NCBI GenBank assembly: GCA_035509275.1
Contig: DATJLU010000036.1
Location: forward strand, 62,001 to 126,000
Source of the DNA: DAHUYF01 sp035509275
Lineage (GTDB): Bacteria; Pseudomonadota; Alphaproteobacteria; ATCC43930; CGMCC-115725
Direction: 5' to 3'
Length of the DNA stretch: 64,000 bases
Part shown: positions 24,652 through 32,139 of the stretch, piece after piece
How positions within the stretch are numbered: the stretch's first letter is position 1
Layout: each line of letters starts with the position of its first letter
Made by a program: the position numbers and the translations under genes
Notes under the pieces: generated by a model
Database searches by the model: none
Told to the model about the DNA's origin: nothing
What the model saw: the letters and a program-made list of their open reading frames with translations, nothing else

Positions 24652-25776
24652 ATGGCGTTGAAAAATTCCGCAGCCGCCGAGCCAGGCAAAGAGTGGCGCG
24701 TTGCCGCCGATACCGCGCCGTCTCGGCCCGAGGACGCGGCGCCCGAACCGGACCCTGAAGGCGAGCCTGTTTCGGCCGAATTGGCATCCTTTGCGCGGCG
24801 CCTGCCGCTTCCGCGTCCCCCCGATCCCGCTGCGACGCCGATCTCTGTGACCCGCGCCGTGCCGCAGGCGGTCGCGCCGCGCGAGCCTCCGCGCGCGCCG
24901 GCCGAGCCAACGAGGCGCCGCGCCCTGCCGCCGCCGCCCAAACCGACGCCTCGCTTTTTCCTGCTGGCCCTGACCTTCGCGGCGGGGGTCGCTGCCGGCG
25001 GCGTGGGGCTCTATCTCTTCCATGCGGAGCTGCCGCGCGCGATCGGTCGCGTCGAGCCGCGCCGCGCCGACATCGCCGCTGTGCCGTCGGCGACGGCCGG
25101 CCATGTCGACACCTCCGCGCTGGTGGTGATGTTCGAGCGGCAGCTCACCGCCGGTCGCCTCGACCGGCCCGACATCGACAACGCGCTCGAGACCTATCGC
25201 CAGATCGCAGCCGTCGCGCCGCAGGATCCGGCCACGACGCGGCTCGGCGAGCGCCTCGCCGCCGCTTTCTGGACGCGCGCGAACGCGGCTCGGGCGGCGA
25301 AGCGATGGGACGACGCGCTGCATGATTTCGCGCAGCTCAAGGCGCTGCCGCCCATTCCCTGGCAGATGCTCGCGGCGACGGACAACGCCATACCGGCGCA
25401 TGCGGCACTGGACGCTTCACCGCCGAACCCTGCCGCGACTGCCGCCGCATCGGCACCGCCTGGCGACGTTGCGTCGGCGACAGCGTCGGCCGGTTCCAAC
25501 GTCGCGGCGCTCTTCATGGCACGCGGCGATGACGCCCTTCAACAGGGCGACGTCATCTCGGCGCGGCAATTCTACGAGCTCGCGGCCGCGAGCGGTCTCG
25601 CCCGCGCCGCCACTGCCGTCGGCGGAACCTACGATCCCGATTTTCTCCAAGCTCGAGGCGTCCGCGGCGCCTTGGCCGATATGACCGAAGCCAGGCGCTG
25701 GTACCGCAAGGCCATCGACGCCGGCGACCCCGAAGCCCGGCTGCGCCTCGACAAATTGCTCACCCCAGCACGTTAG
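24652..25776 (+). CDS. Single-pass membrane protein with C-terminal Sel1-like repeats
   Basis: 374 residues. A Pro/Ala-rich cytoplasmic part (1-100) is followed by one membrane helix (FFLLALTFAAGVAAGGVGLY, about 101-122). An extracytoplasmic helical part contains LETYRQIAAVAPQDPATTRL and, at the end, two Sel1-type units (ARQFYELAAASGLARAATAV; EARRWYRKAIDAGDPEARLR). Sel1/TPR proteins mediate protein contacts in the envelope. It is on the plus strand between the terminase genes' cargo and is unlike phage structural genes, so it may be a host gene carried in or a moron. No promoter recognised. Confidence 0.65.
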   Translation: MALKNSAAAEPGKEWRVAADTAPSRPEDAAPEPDPEGEPVSAELASFARRLPLPRPPDPAATPISVTRAVPQAVAPREPPRAPAEPTRRRALPPPPKPTPRFFLLALTFAAGVAAGGVGLYLFHAELPRAIGRVEPRRADIAAVPSATAGHVDTSALVVMFERQLTAGRLDRPDIDNALETYRQIAAVAPQDPATTRLGERLAAAFWTRANAARAAKRWDDALHDFAQLKALPPIPWQMLAATDNAIPAHAALDASPPNPAATAAASAPPGDVASATASAGSNVAALFMARGDDALQQGDVISARQFYELAAASGLARAATAVGGTYDPDFLQARGVRGALADMTEARRWYRKAIDAGDPEARLRLDKLLTPAR

Positions 25777-25995
25777 AGAGCAAATTCATTTTGCTAATCG
25801 CCCCCTCACAACTCCAATAGCTCCTCCCCTTTTGAAGCCAAGGCGAACGCGCCACGCGCGTTCGTCCCCGGGGGGCCGCAGCGATTGCGCAGCAATCGCG
25901 AGAGCCGCACCGTCCGGACTGGCTTCGCCGGTTAGGTCAGGGAGGGGGGCCGCAAGCCTCGCTCCACGCCACGCTCGCACCAGTCCGTCTCACAC
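25777..25995. repeat. Repeat-rich spacer with GCGATTGC hairpin
   Basis: Contains GCGATTGC-GCA-GCAATCGC (25881-25899), a perfect 8-base stem, in a Gly/Arg-coding-looking but non-genic GC-rich block flanked by runs of G and C. It lies 100 bases downstream of the Sel1-type gene. It resembles interspersed chromosomal repeats. Confidence 0.5.
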
Positions 25996-26199
25996 CTAAA
26001 ACACCCGCCCATATTTGGCGACCTTCGCGTCCATCTCCTCATCGAGTTCCGGATGCTCGGCAATCACCCGGCTGATCAATTCCCTCTGAACGCCATGAAT
26101 CGCCCGGGCGATCGCCTTCCCATACTCCTCATATTGCGCCGCCCGGCAGTGCTTTTTGAGCAGCAGCAGCAAATCCTGCAGCGGGTTCGTGCTGCGATC
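25996..26199 (-). pseudogene. 5'-truncated remnant of a small helical protein gene
   Basis: The minus-strand frame ending at the TAG at 25996 encodes NPLQDLLLLLKKHCRAAQYE, then EYGKAIARAIHGVQRELISR, VIAEHPELDEEMDAKVAKYG, RVF. This looks like a real helical protein C-terminus with GC-rich coding style. There is no ATG, GTG or usable start upstream before the frame enters the hairpin repeats at 26263-26335, so the 5' end appears lost. It follows the toxin gene at 26425-27420 and may be a former partner gene. No family assigned. Confidence 0.5.
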
Positions 26200-26262
26200 T
26201 GCCCGCGAAAGAGTGTATGAAGAGATCGGAGTGGACGAACGTGGCGCTTTGAGATCGGATAG

Positions 26263-26335
26263 ATTCCCGCTTTCGCGGGAATGACGGAATAATTTGATTT
26301 TGCTTTAGAATTCGTCGCCCCCGCGAAAACGGGGG
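26263..26335. repeat. Two GC-stem hairpin repeats
   Basis: ATTCCCGC-TTTC-GCGGGAAT (26263-26282) and CCCCCG-CGAAAA-CGGGGG (26318-26335), separated by an AT-rich segment. A related hairpin stands at 63933-63952. These are common chromosome-wide repeats; here they lie just downstream of the toxin gene and could end its transcript. Confidence 0.75.
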
Positions 26336-26424
26336 TCCATTTCTGAGCCGCACGATGTCAGCGAAAGCACCTTTGCGCGCGATTCCTTCAGACGCTCGAA
26401 AGCGGGCATCCACTTCCACGAGCC

Positions 26425-27420
26425 TCACTCGAACGGAATTGCGTGCCACGGACGCAAACCGAAACCTCCACCAGTGCCTTGACCGGGGGGAGTGGGGAAG
26501 ATCAACGGCGGCAGGGAGGGCATGCTCCGTGGCTGCGGAGAAGCCGTTCTGTCGCTCCAGGTGTCGAGCGGAGGCAAGTCCTGGCGTCTTCGTCCCGCGA
26601 TGCAGGCGGCATATCGCTTTTGAGCATTTTTCCAGCACATCTGACGGATTGCTACCTCTTCCTTGGTTTCGTTAGGCAAGCTACGGCATACCTGTAGATC
26701 GTCGTGGAATTGTTCGTCGCACGGATCGCCCTGAAGAACAGGCTGGATGTTGGGCGACATTCCGGTAGTGCCATTTTGCGACATCGGCGTTGGGCCAAGC
26801 GCGATCTGCTCCGGTGACGCGTCGGATGATGCATCGGAAGAGGTCGGCGCCACTTCGCCTTCGTCGTCTGCTCCATCGGCTTCGCCACCATCCTGACGGC
26901 GCGGCGGCAGATGCGCGCGTGCCAGCACCGCATGAAGTGCCTGGGACCGAGCGCCGGGCCCATCGGGAAGAACGCCGCCATCTTCTCTCGGTGCAATGAG
27001 CGGGGCGCGCGACAAAACGCGATCGAAAACCAGGCAGCCGCGGCCATCTTCTTTGGCAACGAGCCAGAGTTCGATTGGCCGTCCGATGACATCGACCATG
27101 GCGCCGAAGCCGCGCGTTTGTCGTACGTCCGAGCAGCACCGCGGGTCTTCGCCTGAGCCTAGATAGCGCGCGTTCGCCAGCAGCGACGGCAGTGCCGGCA
27201 GCGACAGCAGCACTTCCGGCGCCGTGCCCGGGGCGGTTGTCTTGCGGAGGCCCCGTCGCCAATCGAGCAAGATCGGCTGCTGCGTCGCGCGATTGACGAC
27301 GGCGTGGCCGTCGAGGCGAGCCCGGGCGTAACGAGCGGCGAGTCCTTGAAGATGGCCATAATTCCGCGGGCGCACCCCCAGCTCTTTGCCGGTGACGCGC
27401 GCAGCCAGTCGCGAAGACAT
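26425..27420 (-). CDS. Polymorphic-toxin-like protein: LPD3-like domain plus Cys-rich tail
   Basis: 331 residues. Residues 1-35 (GVRPRNYGHLQGLAARYARA) precede a domain at about 36-140 with the order GHAVVNRATQQPILLDWRRG, LPALPSLLANARYL, then AMVDVIGRPIELWLVAKEDG. This matches my memory of LPD3 (large polyvalent-protein-associated domain 3), found in phage polyvalent and toxin proteins. A Pro/Asp/Ser linker follows, then a tail with spaced Cys (CDEQFHDDLQVC, CWKNAQKRYAAC, LPPLDTW) like ends of secreted antibacterial proteins. Two immunity-like genes lie just upstream in the same direction. A broken paralogue is at 22400-22743. Predicted toxin or injected effector; activity not shown. Confidence 0.6.
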   Translation of the reverse strand: MSSRLAARVTGKELGVRPRNYGHLQGLAARYARARLDGHAVVNRATQQPILLDWRRGLRKTTAPGTAPEVLLSLPALPSLLANARYLGSGEDPRCCSDVRQTRGFGAMVDVIGRPIELWLVAKEDGRGCLVFDRVLSRAPLIAPREDGGVLPDGPGARSQALHAVLARAHLPPRRQDGGEADGADDEGEVAPTSSDASSDASPEQIALGPTPMSQNGTTGMSPNIQPVLQGDPCDEQFHDDLQVCRSLPNETKEEVAIRQMCWKNAQKRYAACIAGRRRQDLPPLDTWSDRTASPQPRSMPSLPPLIFPTPPGQGTGGGFGLRPWHAIPFE

Positions 27421-27516
27421 TTTTCACGCCTCCGTGTCTTAGGGAATATTAGAAAGATGCCGATGGTCGGCCCGCCGGCGCCGCGCGGTCGGGCCTATTT
27501 ACGCTTACGCGTACCG

Positions 27517-27933
27517 TCACTTCTTACTTTTGCGCTTCGCCTTCGGCCGCGGAGGATTTGGCCTGTACAGATAGATGTGGCTCACCCTTTCCGGCAGCAC
27601 GTCTTTTTTGGCGACCTCCATCAAGGGAAGTCCGAGATCACCGTCTACCTCGCCGTAATCCCAGGTTAGCTTTCCCGCCTTGGCCTCGTCCGAGTAGTAA
27701 AGCTTCGAACCGAGATATACCAAGGCGAACTCAAGCGCTTGAATCGCATCCACGCCACCCGTGCGCGACAAAAAATCATCGCCCATGCCGCGTATCCGGA
27801 TCGGACAGAAATAATCGGGCGAGCCGCGGAATTTTCTCGGTTTGCCGATTTCGACCGTGACTTTCGTTCGGCGCGAAAGCCGCAGTTCGCGCGTCGCCAC
27901 CACCCGTCCGATGCCGGTCATCCTCAGCTTCAT
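27517..27933 (-). CDS. DUF6968-like, immunity-type small protein
   Basis: 138 residues from the ATG at 27933; no strong ribosome site, but the longer open frame upstream is not coding-like. The pattern ATRELRLSRRTKVTVEIGKP, DYFCPIRIRG, GGVDAIQALEFALVYLGSKL and LTWDYGEVDGDLGLPL is that of DUF6968, soluble alpha/beta proteins often found as orphan immunity genes. It lies 97 bases upstream of the toxin-like gene and 28 bases after the DUF4265-like gene, all same strand. Immunity role inferred from family habit and context. Confidence 0.65.
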   Translation of the reverse strand: MKLRMTGIGRVVATRELRLSRRTKVTVEIGKPRKFRGSPDYFCPIRIRGMGDDFLSRTGGVDAIQALEFALVYLGSKLYYSDEAKAGKLTWDYGEVDGDLGLPLMEVAKKDVLPERVSHIYLYRPNPPRPKAKRKSKK

Positions 27934-27961
27934 GCGACCCCAGAGTTCGTTGGCGCGAGCG

Positions 27962-28456
27962 CTACCATGCGTGCTCGATATTGCCCGCCTGAAAAATCCA
28001 GACCTCGTCTCTCTCGCCCTCTTCCAGCACGGCATAGACCGCATGAATGTCGGTCTCGGGCGGCACGTCGATCGAGTAAAACATCCTGTGCCCGTAGCTC
28101 GTATGCCCGTCTCCGCTTTCATAGCTGCAGCCGAGCGCTTCCAGCCGCGACCAGTATTTTTCGAATTCCGGACATTCCATTGGCGTCAGGACGAAATAGG
28201 TCGAGTGACCGCCGCGCGCGGCAACGCCGGCGAAGAGGAACCGCGCTCCGCCTTCGACCTTCTCCATCTTCACAAAGACGGTATCGAGGAAGCTCACGCC
28301 TTCGGCATGAAAGGGGGAGTTCATCAAGATCACCTGCGGCGGCGACCGATCCCACACCATCTCGGCCCACAGCGTCTCGACCGGAACCCCATGCCAGTCA
28401 TTCGCGTCGAGCTCGAACGCGACCTTCAGCATATTCTCGGTGCTTAAGGCGGCCAT
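27962..28456 (-). CDS. DUF4265-like protein
   Basis: 164 residues from the ATG at 28456 (GGAAGGACGAGAG upstream). It has the full DUF4265 pattern: ENMLKVAFELDANDWHGVPV, ETLWAEMV, ILMNSPFHAEGVSFLDTVFV, GGHSTYFVLTP, LGCSYES, YSIDVPPETDIHAVYAVLEE, then FQAGNIEHAW. This family is widespread in toxin/immunity islands and its fold is compact alpha/beta. It lies between the small-terminase-like gene and the DUF6968-like gene. Probably an immunity or anti-toxin protein; no enzymatic residues obvious. Confidence 0.75.
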   Translation of the reverse strand: MAALSTENMLKVAFELDANDWHGVPVETLWAEMVWDRSPPQVILMNSPFHAEGVSFLDTVFVKMEKVEGGARFLFAGVAARGGHSTYFVLTPMECPEFEKYWSRLEALGCSYESGDGHTSYGHRMFYSIDVPPETDIHAVYAVLEEGERDEVWIFQAGNIEHAW

Positions 28457-28600
28457 CGCTCTCGTCCTTCCGCGCTCCGCTTTTCGAGCCGGCGTCGGCG
28501 CCGGATCAGCAAACGCGTCGCGAGAACAATACAAGAACAAAAGCGCGCCCGAGTCGAGTCCAATTTTGCCAGAGCGCGGTCTGCCCGACGCCTCCCCCAG

Positions 28601-29020
28601 TCAGCCCTCGCACTCGGCCGCCTTGTCGAGAAGCTGGCGCAAGGTGTCGCGCTCGGCGCGGCTTAGCCGTTCGACGGCAAGGCGCTGCGCCGCCGCCGAG
28701 GCATCGCCGAGGCTGCGCCAATCCTGAAGCGTCTTGAACACCGCAAGCTGGGCGCTCGCCGCGCTGCCCTCGTCGCTGCCGAGCGCGCGTTGCAGCACGC
28801 GCAAGGCCACCAGCCGGGCGGCCAGCATGGCGTCGGGGTCCAGCTCTTCGGCGAAATGCCGGGCGAGGCCTTGCGGCGTCAGCACCGCGCGCTTGCCGCT
28901 CTCGTCCCGCGGCAGCATCCGGCAGATGACCACCGGAGAAAGCCCCACCGCGGTGGCGGCGGCGACGAAGGCGCGCTGCTCTTCGCTCGGCACGAAGCCG
29001 AGGCGCGTTGCTTTCACCAT
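28601..29020 (-). CDS. Small terminase subunit-like protein
   Basis: 139 residues (AGGAAGGATTTCTC before the ATG). N-terminus GFVPSEEQRAFVAAATAVGL, SPVVICRMLPR, then a helix-turn-helix-like LTPQGLARHFAEELDPD, with C-terminal helices (AQRLAVERLSRAERDTLRQL). The 'PS-EQR--V-A--A-GLS---I' opening with following HTH is the common form of small, DNA-recognising terminase subunits in such prophages. It is first in the packaging operon, separated from the large subunit by about 4.2 kb of cargo. Confidence 0.6.
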   Translation of the reverse strand: MVKATRLGFVPSEEQRAFVAAATAVGLSPVVICRMLPRDESGKRAVLTPQGLARHFAEELDPDAMLAARLVALRVLQRALGSDEGSAASAQLAVFKTLQDWRSLGDASAAAQRLAVERLSRAERDTLRQLLDKAAECEG

Positions 29021-29239
29021 GAGAAATCCTTCCTGGCATCGAGATCGGGAGAGCGGCCAGCCGGCTTCGTCCGGGTGGCGACCGGCGCCTCATCCCACGG
29101 CTTTGGCGAAACCGTCAGGGGCTCACGCTCGGCTCGGTTGTGGCGTGAGCGCAGCGCCGCAAGTCCTTGACCCAATAATCACATTCCCCGGCGTGCTACC
29201 TCCTCGTTTACTGCCATTGAGGGATCAGACAGCACAGTT

Positions 29240-29737
29240 GTGGGAATGACATCGGGGTCCAAGGCATCTCGGCACGCTCTCTTGCTCGATCCCGAAACCT
29301 ATGTGTGGGAAGTCGTGCGCTATGCCCTGCGCGACGGCTATCGCGTTTCGACCGCGGCATGCCGCCCTAGGGCGCTGCGCATCCTGCGAAAGGATCCGCC
29401 TGACGTTATCATCCTCGAGTTGAGCCCGGCGCTCGGTCTCGGCTTCGCGATCTACGGCCTGCGCCGGCACATCCCGGTCGTCATGACGACCAGCGATCAT
29501 GATCTCGCGCGGCGTCTCCTGCGGCTTGGCTGCGCCGTTCTGCGCAAGCCGCACTCGCTCTCCGACCTGCGTGACGGCGTCGACGATGCCGTGGCCCATC
29601 CGGACGATAATTTCGTGCGGCACCGCGCCGCCCTTCAGCGCATCCGCACCGATCTGCGCGAGCGCGAGGCGATCCTTCGCCTCTCTGGAAGCATGCGCGA
29701 CGAGCTTCTCGTCGCGCTCAAATCCGTTCCGGATTAG
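29240..29737 (+). CDS. Degenerate response-regulator receiver-like protein
   Basis: 165 residues (GTG at 29240; ATG at 29246 also possible). A receiver fold is visible: first strand ALLLDPETYVWEVVRYAL, second part RALRILRKDPPDVIILELSP, third strand IPVVMTTSDHDLARRLLRLG, and a KPHSLSDLRDGVDDAV end with the conserved Lys. At the phospho-acceptor place (xxLLDxxxP in normal regulators) the sequence is IILELSP, so Asp is replaced by Glu, which often mimics or blocks phosphorylation. No output domain follows beyond a helix. It lies on the plus strand inside the prophage; cargo or host-derived. Its 3' end overlaps the convergent gene. Confidence 0.65.
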   Translation: MGMTSGSKASRHALLLDPETYVWEVVRYALRDGYRVSTAACRPRALRILRKDPPDVIILELSPALGLGFAIYGLRRHIPVVMTTSDHDLARRLLRLGCAVLRKPHSLSDLRDGVDDAVAHPDDNFVRHRAALQRIRTDLREREAILRLSGSMRDELLVALKSVPD

Positions 29738-29922
29738 AGACCGTCGTCCGTTCCGACTTCGCTGCGGTCTTCGATTTCGGCCGCACGCGTTTCCAGGTCA
29801 TCGATGGCGGCTTTCAGTTCTCCTGCATAGGACTGATCGGTCGCCTGATTGAGCACCCCACGTAATGCCTCCGCCCGGGCGCGAAGATAACCGGGCGATG
29901 GTGATGGCGTATCAGCTGCCAT
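29734..29922 (-). CDS. Small helical hypothetical protein
   Basis: 62 residues from the ATG at 29922 (GGGGGACTTGTC upstream). MAADTPSPSPGYLRARAEAL is followed by an amphipathic helix (ELKAAIDDLETRAAEIEDRS). Such short helical proteins are common in rhizobial-type genomes without known role. Convergent with the receiver-like gene, overlapping by four bases. Confidence 0.5.
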   Translation of the reverse strand: MAADTPSPSPGYLRARAEALRGVLNQATDQSYAGELKAAIDDLETRAAEIEDRSEVGTDDGL

Positions 29923-30457
29923 GACAAGTCCCCCGAAGACGATGTCTGCGCGAGTAGAAGTTTGAGCCCTCCGCGCTAAGCAGTCAACAAACAGCAACAA
30001 GTTCACAACATTATTCGTGCGAGGGGCAACAATCGCGAATTCAATGGACGCCTGCGTTTAGCCCGCGAAGTTCGGAATCAGCGTCGGCAACCCGACATCG
30101 TCACTCTTGGGACTGCTGCGGCTCGGACGGATTGCGTGCGAAGTGCTTTGCATGATGCTGGCCGTTGCTTGCAGGGACGAAGAGGCTCCCTGCGGCTCGA
30201 ACTCGATGACTCTGCGCGGGACGCAAAATATCGAGTTGACCCTTTCTACCCCTGCACCCCTCCCCGCCCAAGGCTCGGCTTCCGCTCCCCGCGACCCCCG
30301 CCAGCCGCGCCAGCCGCGCCACCCGCACAGCACGCCGCGTCCCGAAGGCAGCTGGGGCGAGCATGAACATCGCCGCGTTTCAGCGCGTTGGCCCGCGGTG
30401 CTAAGATCGTAAGTGAGCCCGCCACCGCGCTCTTCCATACTCCCCACCCCGCGGGGA
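29923..30457. other. 535-base region without a convincing gene
   Basis: The open frames here read through repeats and are Arg/Pro-rich. It holds copy C of the CTGCACCCC repeat (30231-30276) and a short CAGCCGCGC tandem run near 30300-30327. It separates the first gene of the leftward operon from later genes. A promoter may lie here but none could be assigned. Confidence 0.5.
30231..30276. repeat. CTGCACCCC interspersed repeat, copy C
   Basis: Reads TCGAGTTGACCCTTTCTACC, C, CTGCACCCCTCCCCG, C, CCAAGGCTCG. Closest to copy B (18008-18055); shares the core with copy A (15272-15320). Confidence 0.75.
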
Positions 30458-30766
30458 TCATCGCCGCCCTGCTGCGAGAAGCGCGCGGGCGATGCCCTGC
30501 TTTCGCCGCCAATAGCGCCAGCGCTCGCGATAAAGCCGCAGATCCGAGAGGAGTGAAGGATAGGCGCTGCCTTCGGCGCGGCGCCGCCGGATCGTCGCGA
30601 TCTGCCGGTGCAGCATCCGGCGATAGAAGGCGGCATTACCGGCCGCGGCCAGCAGCTCGACCGCCGCCGCCGAGCCGAACTGCGCCAACAACAGCTCGCC
30701 CTCCGGGATCGGCCCGTCATAGCGGCGCTCGAGCTCGGCTTGGCGCGCGAGACGGGCATCTTGCAT
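30458..30766 (-). CDS. Phage hypothetical protein, first gene of leftward operon
   Basis: 102 residues (GGAGTGCGACC before the ATG). Helical and basic: QDARLARQAELERRYDGPIP, EGELLLAQFGSAAAVELLAA, GNAAFYRRMLHRQIATIRRR, DLRLYRERWRYWRRKQGIAR. It begins just beyond two operator-like palindromes, so it is probably the first gene controlled by the repressor on the lytic side. No family recognised. Confidence 0.6.
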   Translation of the reverse strand: MQDARLARQAELERRYDGPIPEGELLLAQFGSAAAVELLAAAGNAAFYRRMLHRQIATIRRRRAEGSAYPSLLSDLRLYRERWRYWRRKQGIARALLAAGRR

Positions 30767-30782
30767 GGTCGCACTCCACTCT

Positions 30783-30826
30783 TATGCGCATCGCATGATA
30801 CGGTTGCTTACTATGCATAACGTATA
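30783..30826. promoter_or_regulatory. Repressor operator pair, left side
   Basis: Two 15-base palindromes of the form TATGC-N5-GCATA: TATGCGCATCGCATG (30783-30797) and TATGCATAACGTATA (30812-30826), 29 bases apart. They lie between the repressor stop and the start of the leftward gene at 30766, where a leftward lytic promoter would be. The same palindrome occurs twice on the other side of the repressor. Confidence 0.65.
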
Positions 30827-30845
30827 GTATACGGCCAAAAAAATT

Positions 30846-31451
30846 TCAACGCTTATAGGTCCATTCCACCGGCGACGCCCAGGTGACGCGGACATCGACG
30901 ATCGGCGGCGCGTTGAAGGAGATGAGGGTGAAGTGCCCTTTCTTGGAACCCGGCGTCAGCGTCTTCAGCAGCCGCCGGCCATCAGCCGTGTCGAGCACGC
31001 ATTCCCGGTTCAAATATTCCTGCGGCGGCCCGCCTTCCTTGCGCACGAAGATGATCTCGTTGTCGCGATAGGCGGGGTAGTTCGAATCGCCGCGCACCTT
31101 GAAGGCGGCATAGTCTCCGTACACTCCTGGCGGGAGCTCTACTTCCTCTATCCCCCCTGGTCCTATGCCTTCGTCGACGGGAATGACCACGCAGCCTGCT
31201 CCTACATACCCTGAAACGGGGATACGCAGATTTGACGACGAGGAACCCTCGCCGGTCAAGAGCCACTGCCAGTTCACTTTGAACGCCGCGGCATAGAGCT
31301 GCGCCCGCGCGAGGCCGAAGCCGCGCGAGCCGTTCTCATGCGCGAGATAGGTCGGGATCACCCAGCCGAAGCGCCGCGCCGCGGCGGTGGCATCCTCGAG
31401 CCCGGCGCCGATCCTCGCCTCGCGCAGCCGCTTCGCCTGCTCGCCGCTCAC
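30846..31451 (-). CDS. Phage repressor, HTH plus S24/LexA-like domain
   Basis: 201 residues from the GTG at 31451 (GGGGTG five bases upstream); a TTG at 31481 would extend it into an operator. N-terminal DNA-binding helices: SGEQAKRLREARIGAGLEDA, AARRFGWVIPTYLAHENGS, then FKVNWQWLLTGEG. C-terminal peptidase-like domain: VSGYVGAGCVV (possible Ala-Gly cleavage site), FKVRGDSNYPAYRDNEIIFV with the catalytic-type Ser in GDSNYP, and Lys in GRRLLKTLTPG. A CI/C2-type prophage repressor that keeps lysogeny and may self-cleave under SOS. Operators flank it on both sides. Confidence 0.88.
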   Translation of the reverse strand: MSGEQAKRLREARIGAGLEDATAAARRFGWVIPTYLAHENGSRGFGLARAQLYAAAFKVNWQWLLTGEGSSSSNLRIPVSGYVGAGCVVIPVDEGIGPGGIEEVELPPGVYGDYAAFKVRGDSNYPAYRDNEIIFVRKEGGPPQEYLNRECVLDTADGRRLLKTLTPGSKKGHFTLISFNAPPIVDVRVTWASPVEWTYKR

Positions 31452-31474
31452 GGCAGCACCCCACAGTCCGTCGT

Positions 31475-31513
31475 TATGCAATTTGCATTGCCCATCGCTA
31501 TGCGCAGTGCATA
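31475..31513. promoter_or_regulatory. Repressor operator pair, right side (divergent region)
   Basis: TATGCAATTTGCATT (31475-31489) and TATGCGCAGTGCATA (31499-31513), 24 bases apart, in the 106-base gap between the repressor start (31451) and the rightward regulatory gene (31558). Spacing by about two helix turns fits cooperative repressor binding over divergent promoters. Confidence 0.7.
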
Positions 31514-31557
31514 ATCTAACTCATGGCCATTCGCCACACAATCTCCGGATCGCGGCC

Positions 31558-32139
31558 ATGCGGCTGAGCCGCGCTTTGCTCGACGCCGTCGCGGCGGCGC
31601 TGCCCTTGCCAGGCGAAGCGGGCCTCGCGACGCAGGCCGTCCACGACCGCGTCGGCGGTTGGAACCGCACCACCGTCCGCCACGCGCTCCGCCAGCTCAT
31701 CCGCGAAGGCCGTGCCGGCTTCAGCGGCTGCGACCGCCATCGCCGCTATCGCCGCGCCGGCGGACCCGGCTTCAAGGCGCCCCCGCCACCGCCACCGATC
31801 GCGCCGCTCCCGGCCGAGGAGCCCGCCCCCTCGTGGCGCGAGTATGGGCTCCGAGGTGACGGCAGCGTCCACCTCCCCGACGAGCGCGCCATCGCCGCCG
31901 CCATGCGTCGCCACGCTATCCGCTACCGCGATGTCGGCGCCGCCGAGCTCCTCGCCGAGGAGCGCATCGTCGGCTGGTCCTGGCGCAAGCGCAGCAATGC
32001 CGAGCTGACGCGCGCCGTTTTCGGCGATCCCGCGCCGGGGCGCCGCCTACCTGCGCGCAGCCGAAGCGGCTTCGCTTCGGCGCAGGCAGGCCTGCCGCCG
32101 CAAAACATCCGCGGCCCCTACGAAAGGAAAGCGCCATGA
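31558..32139 (+). CDS. Phage regulatory protein, winged-helix-like
   Basis: 193 residues from the ATG at 31558. MRLSRALLDAVAAALPLPGE, GLATQAVHDRVGGWNRTTVR, HALRQLIREGRAGFSG reads as a winged helix with recognition helix at about 35-50. A Pro-rich linker follows, then a second helical domain (ERAIAAAMRRHAIRYRDVGA, ELTRAVFGDPAPGRR). It is the first gene of the operon divergent from the repressor, the place of Cro or an early regulator. Its stop overlaps the next start (ATGA). Confidence 0.65.
   Translation: MRLSRALLDAVAAALPLPGEAGLATQAVHDRVGGWNRTTVRHALRQLIREGRAGFSGCDRHRRYRRAGGPGFKAPPPPPPIAPLPAEEPAPSWREYGLRGDGSVHLPDERAIAAAMRRHAIRYRDVGAAELLAEERIVGWSWRKRSNAELTRAVFGDPAPGRRLPARSRSGFASAQAGLPPQNIRGPYERKAP

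Noticed and set aside
25786..25980. Minus-strand frame of 64 codons
   Set aside because: Lies wholly in repeat-rich spacer; composition and the GCGATTGC hairpin explain it.
26129..26638. Minus-strand frame of 169 codons
   Set aside because: It reads through the hairpin repeats (FPRKRESI-type translation) and overlaps the toxin gene's end in another frame.
30058..30774. Minus-strand frame of 238 codons across the gene-free region
   Set aside because: Low-complexity Arg/Ser sequence across repeat copy C; the 30458-30766 gene in another frame has the ribosome site.
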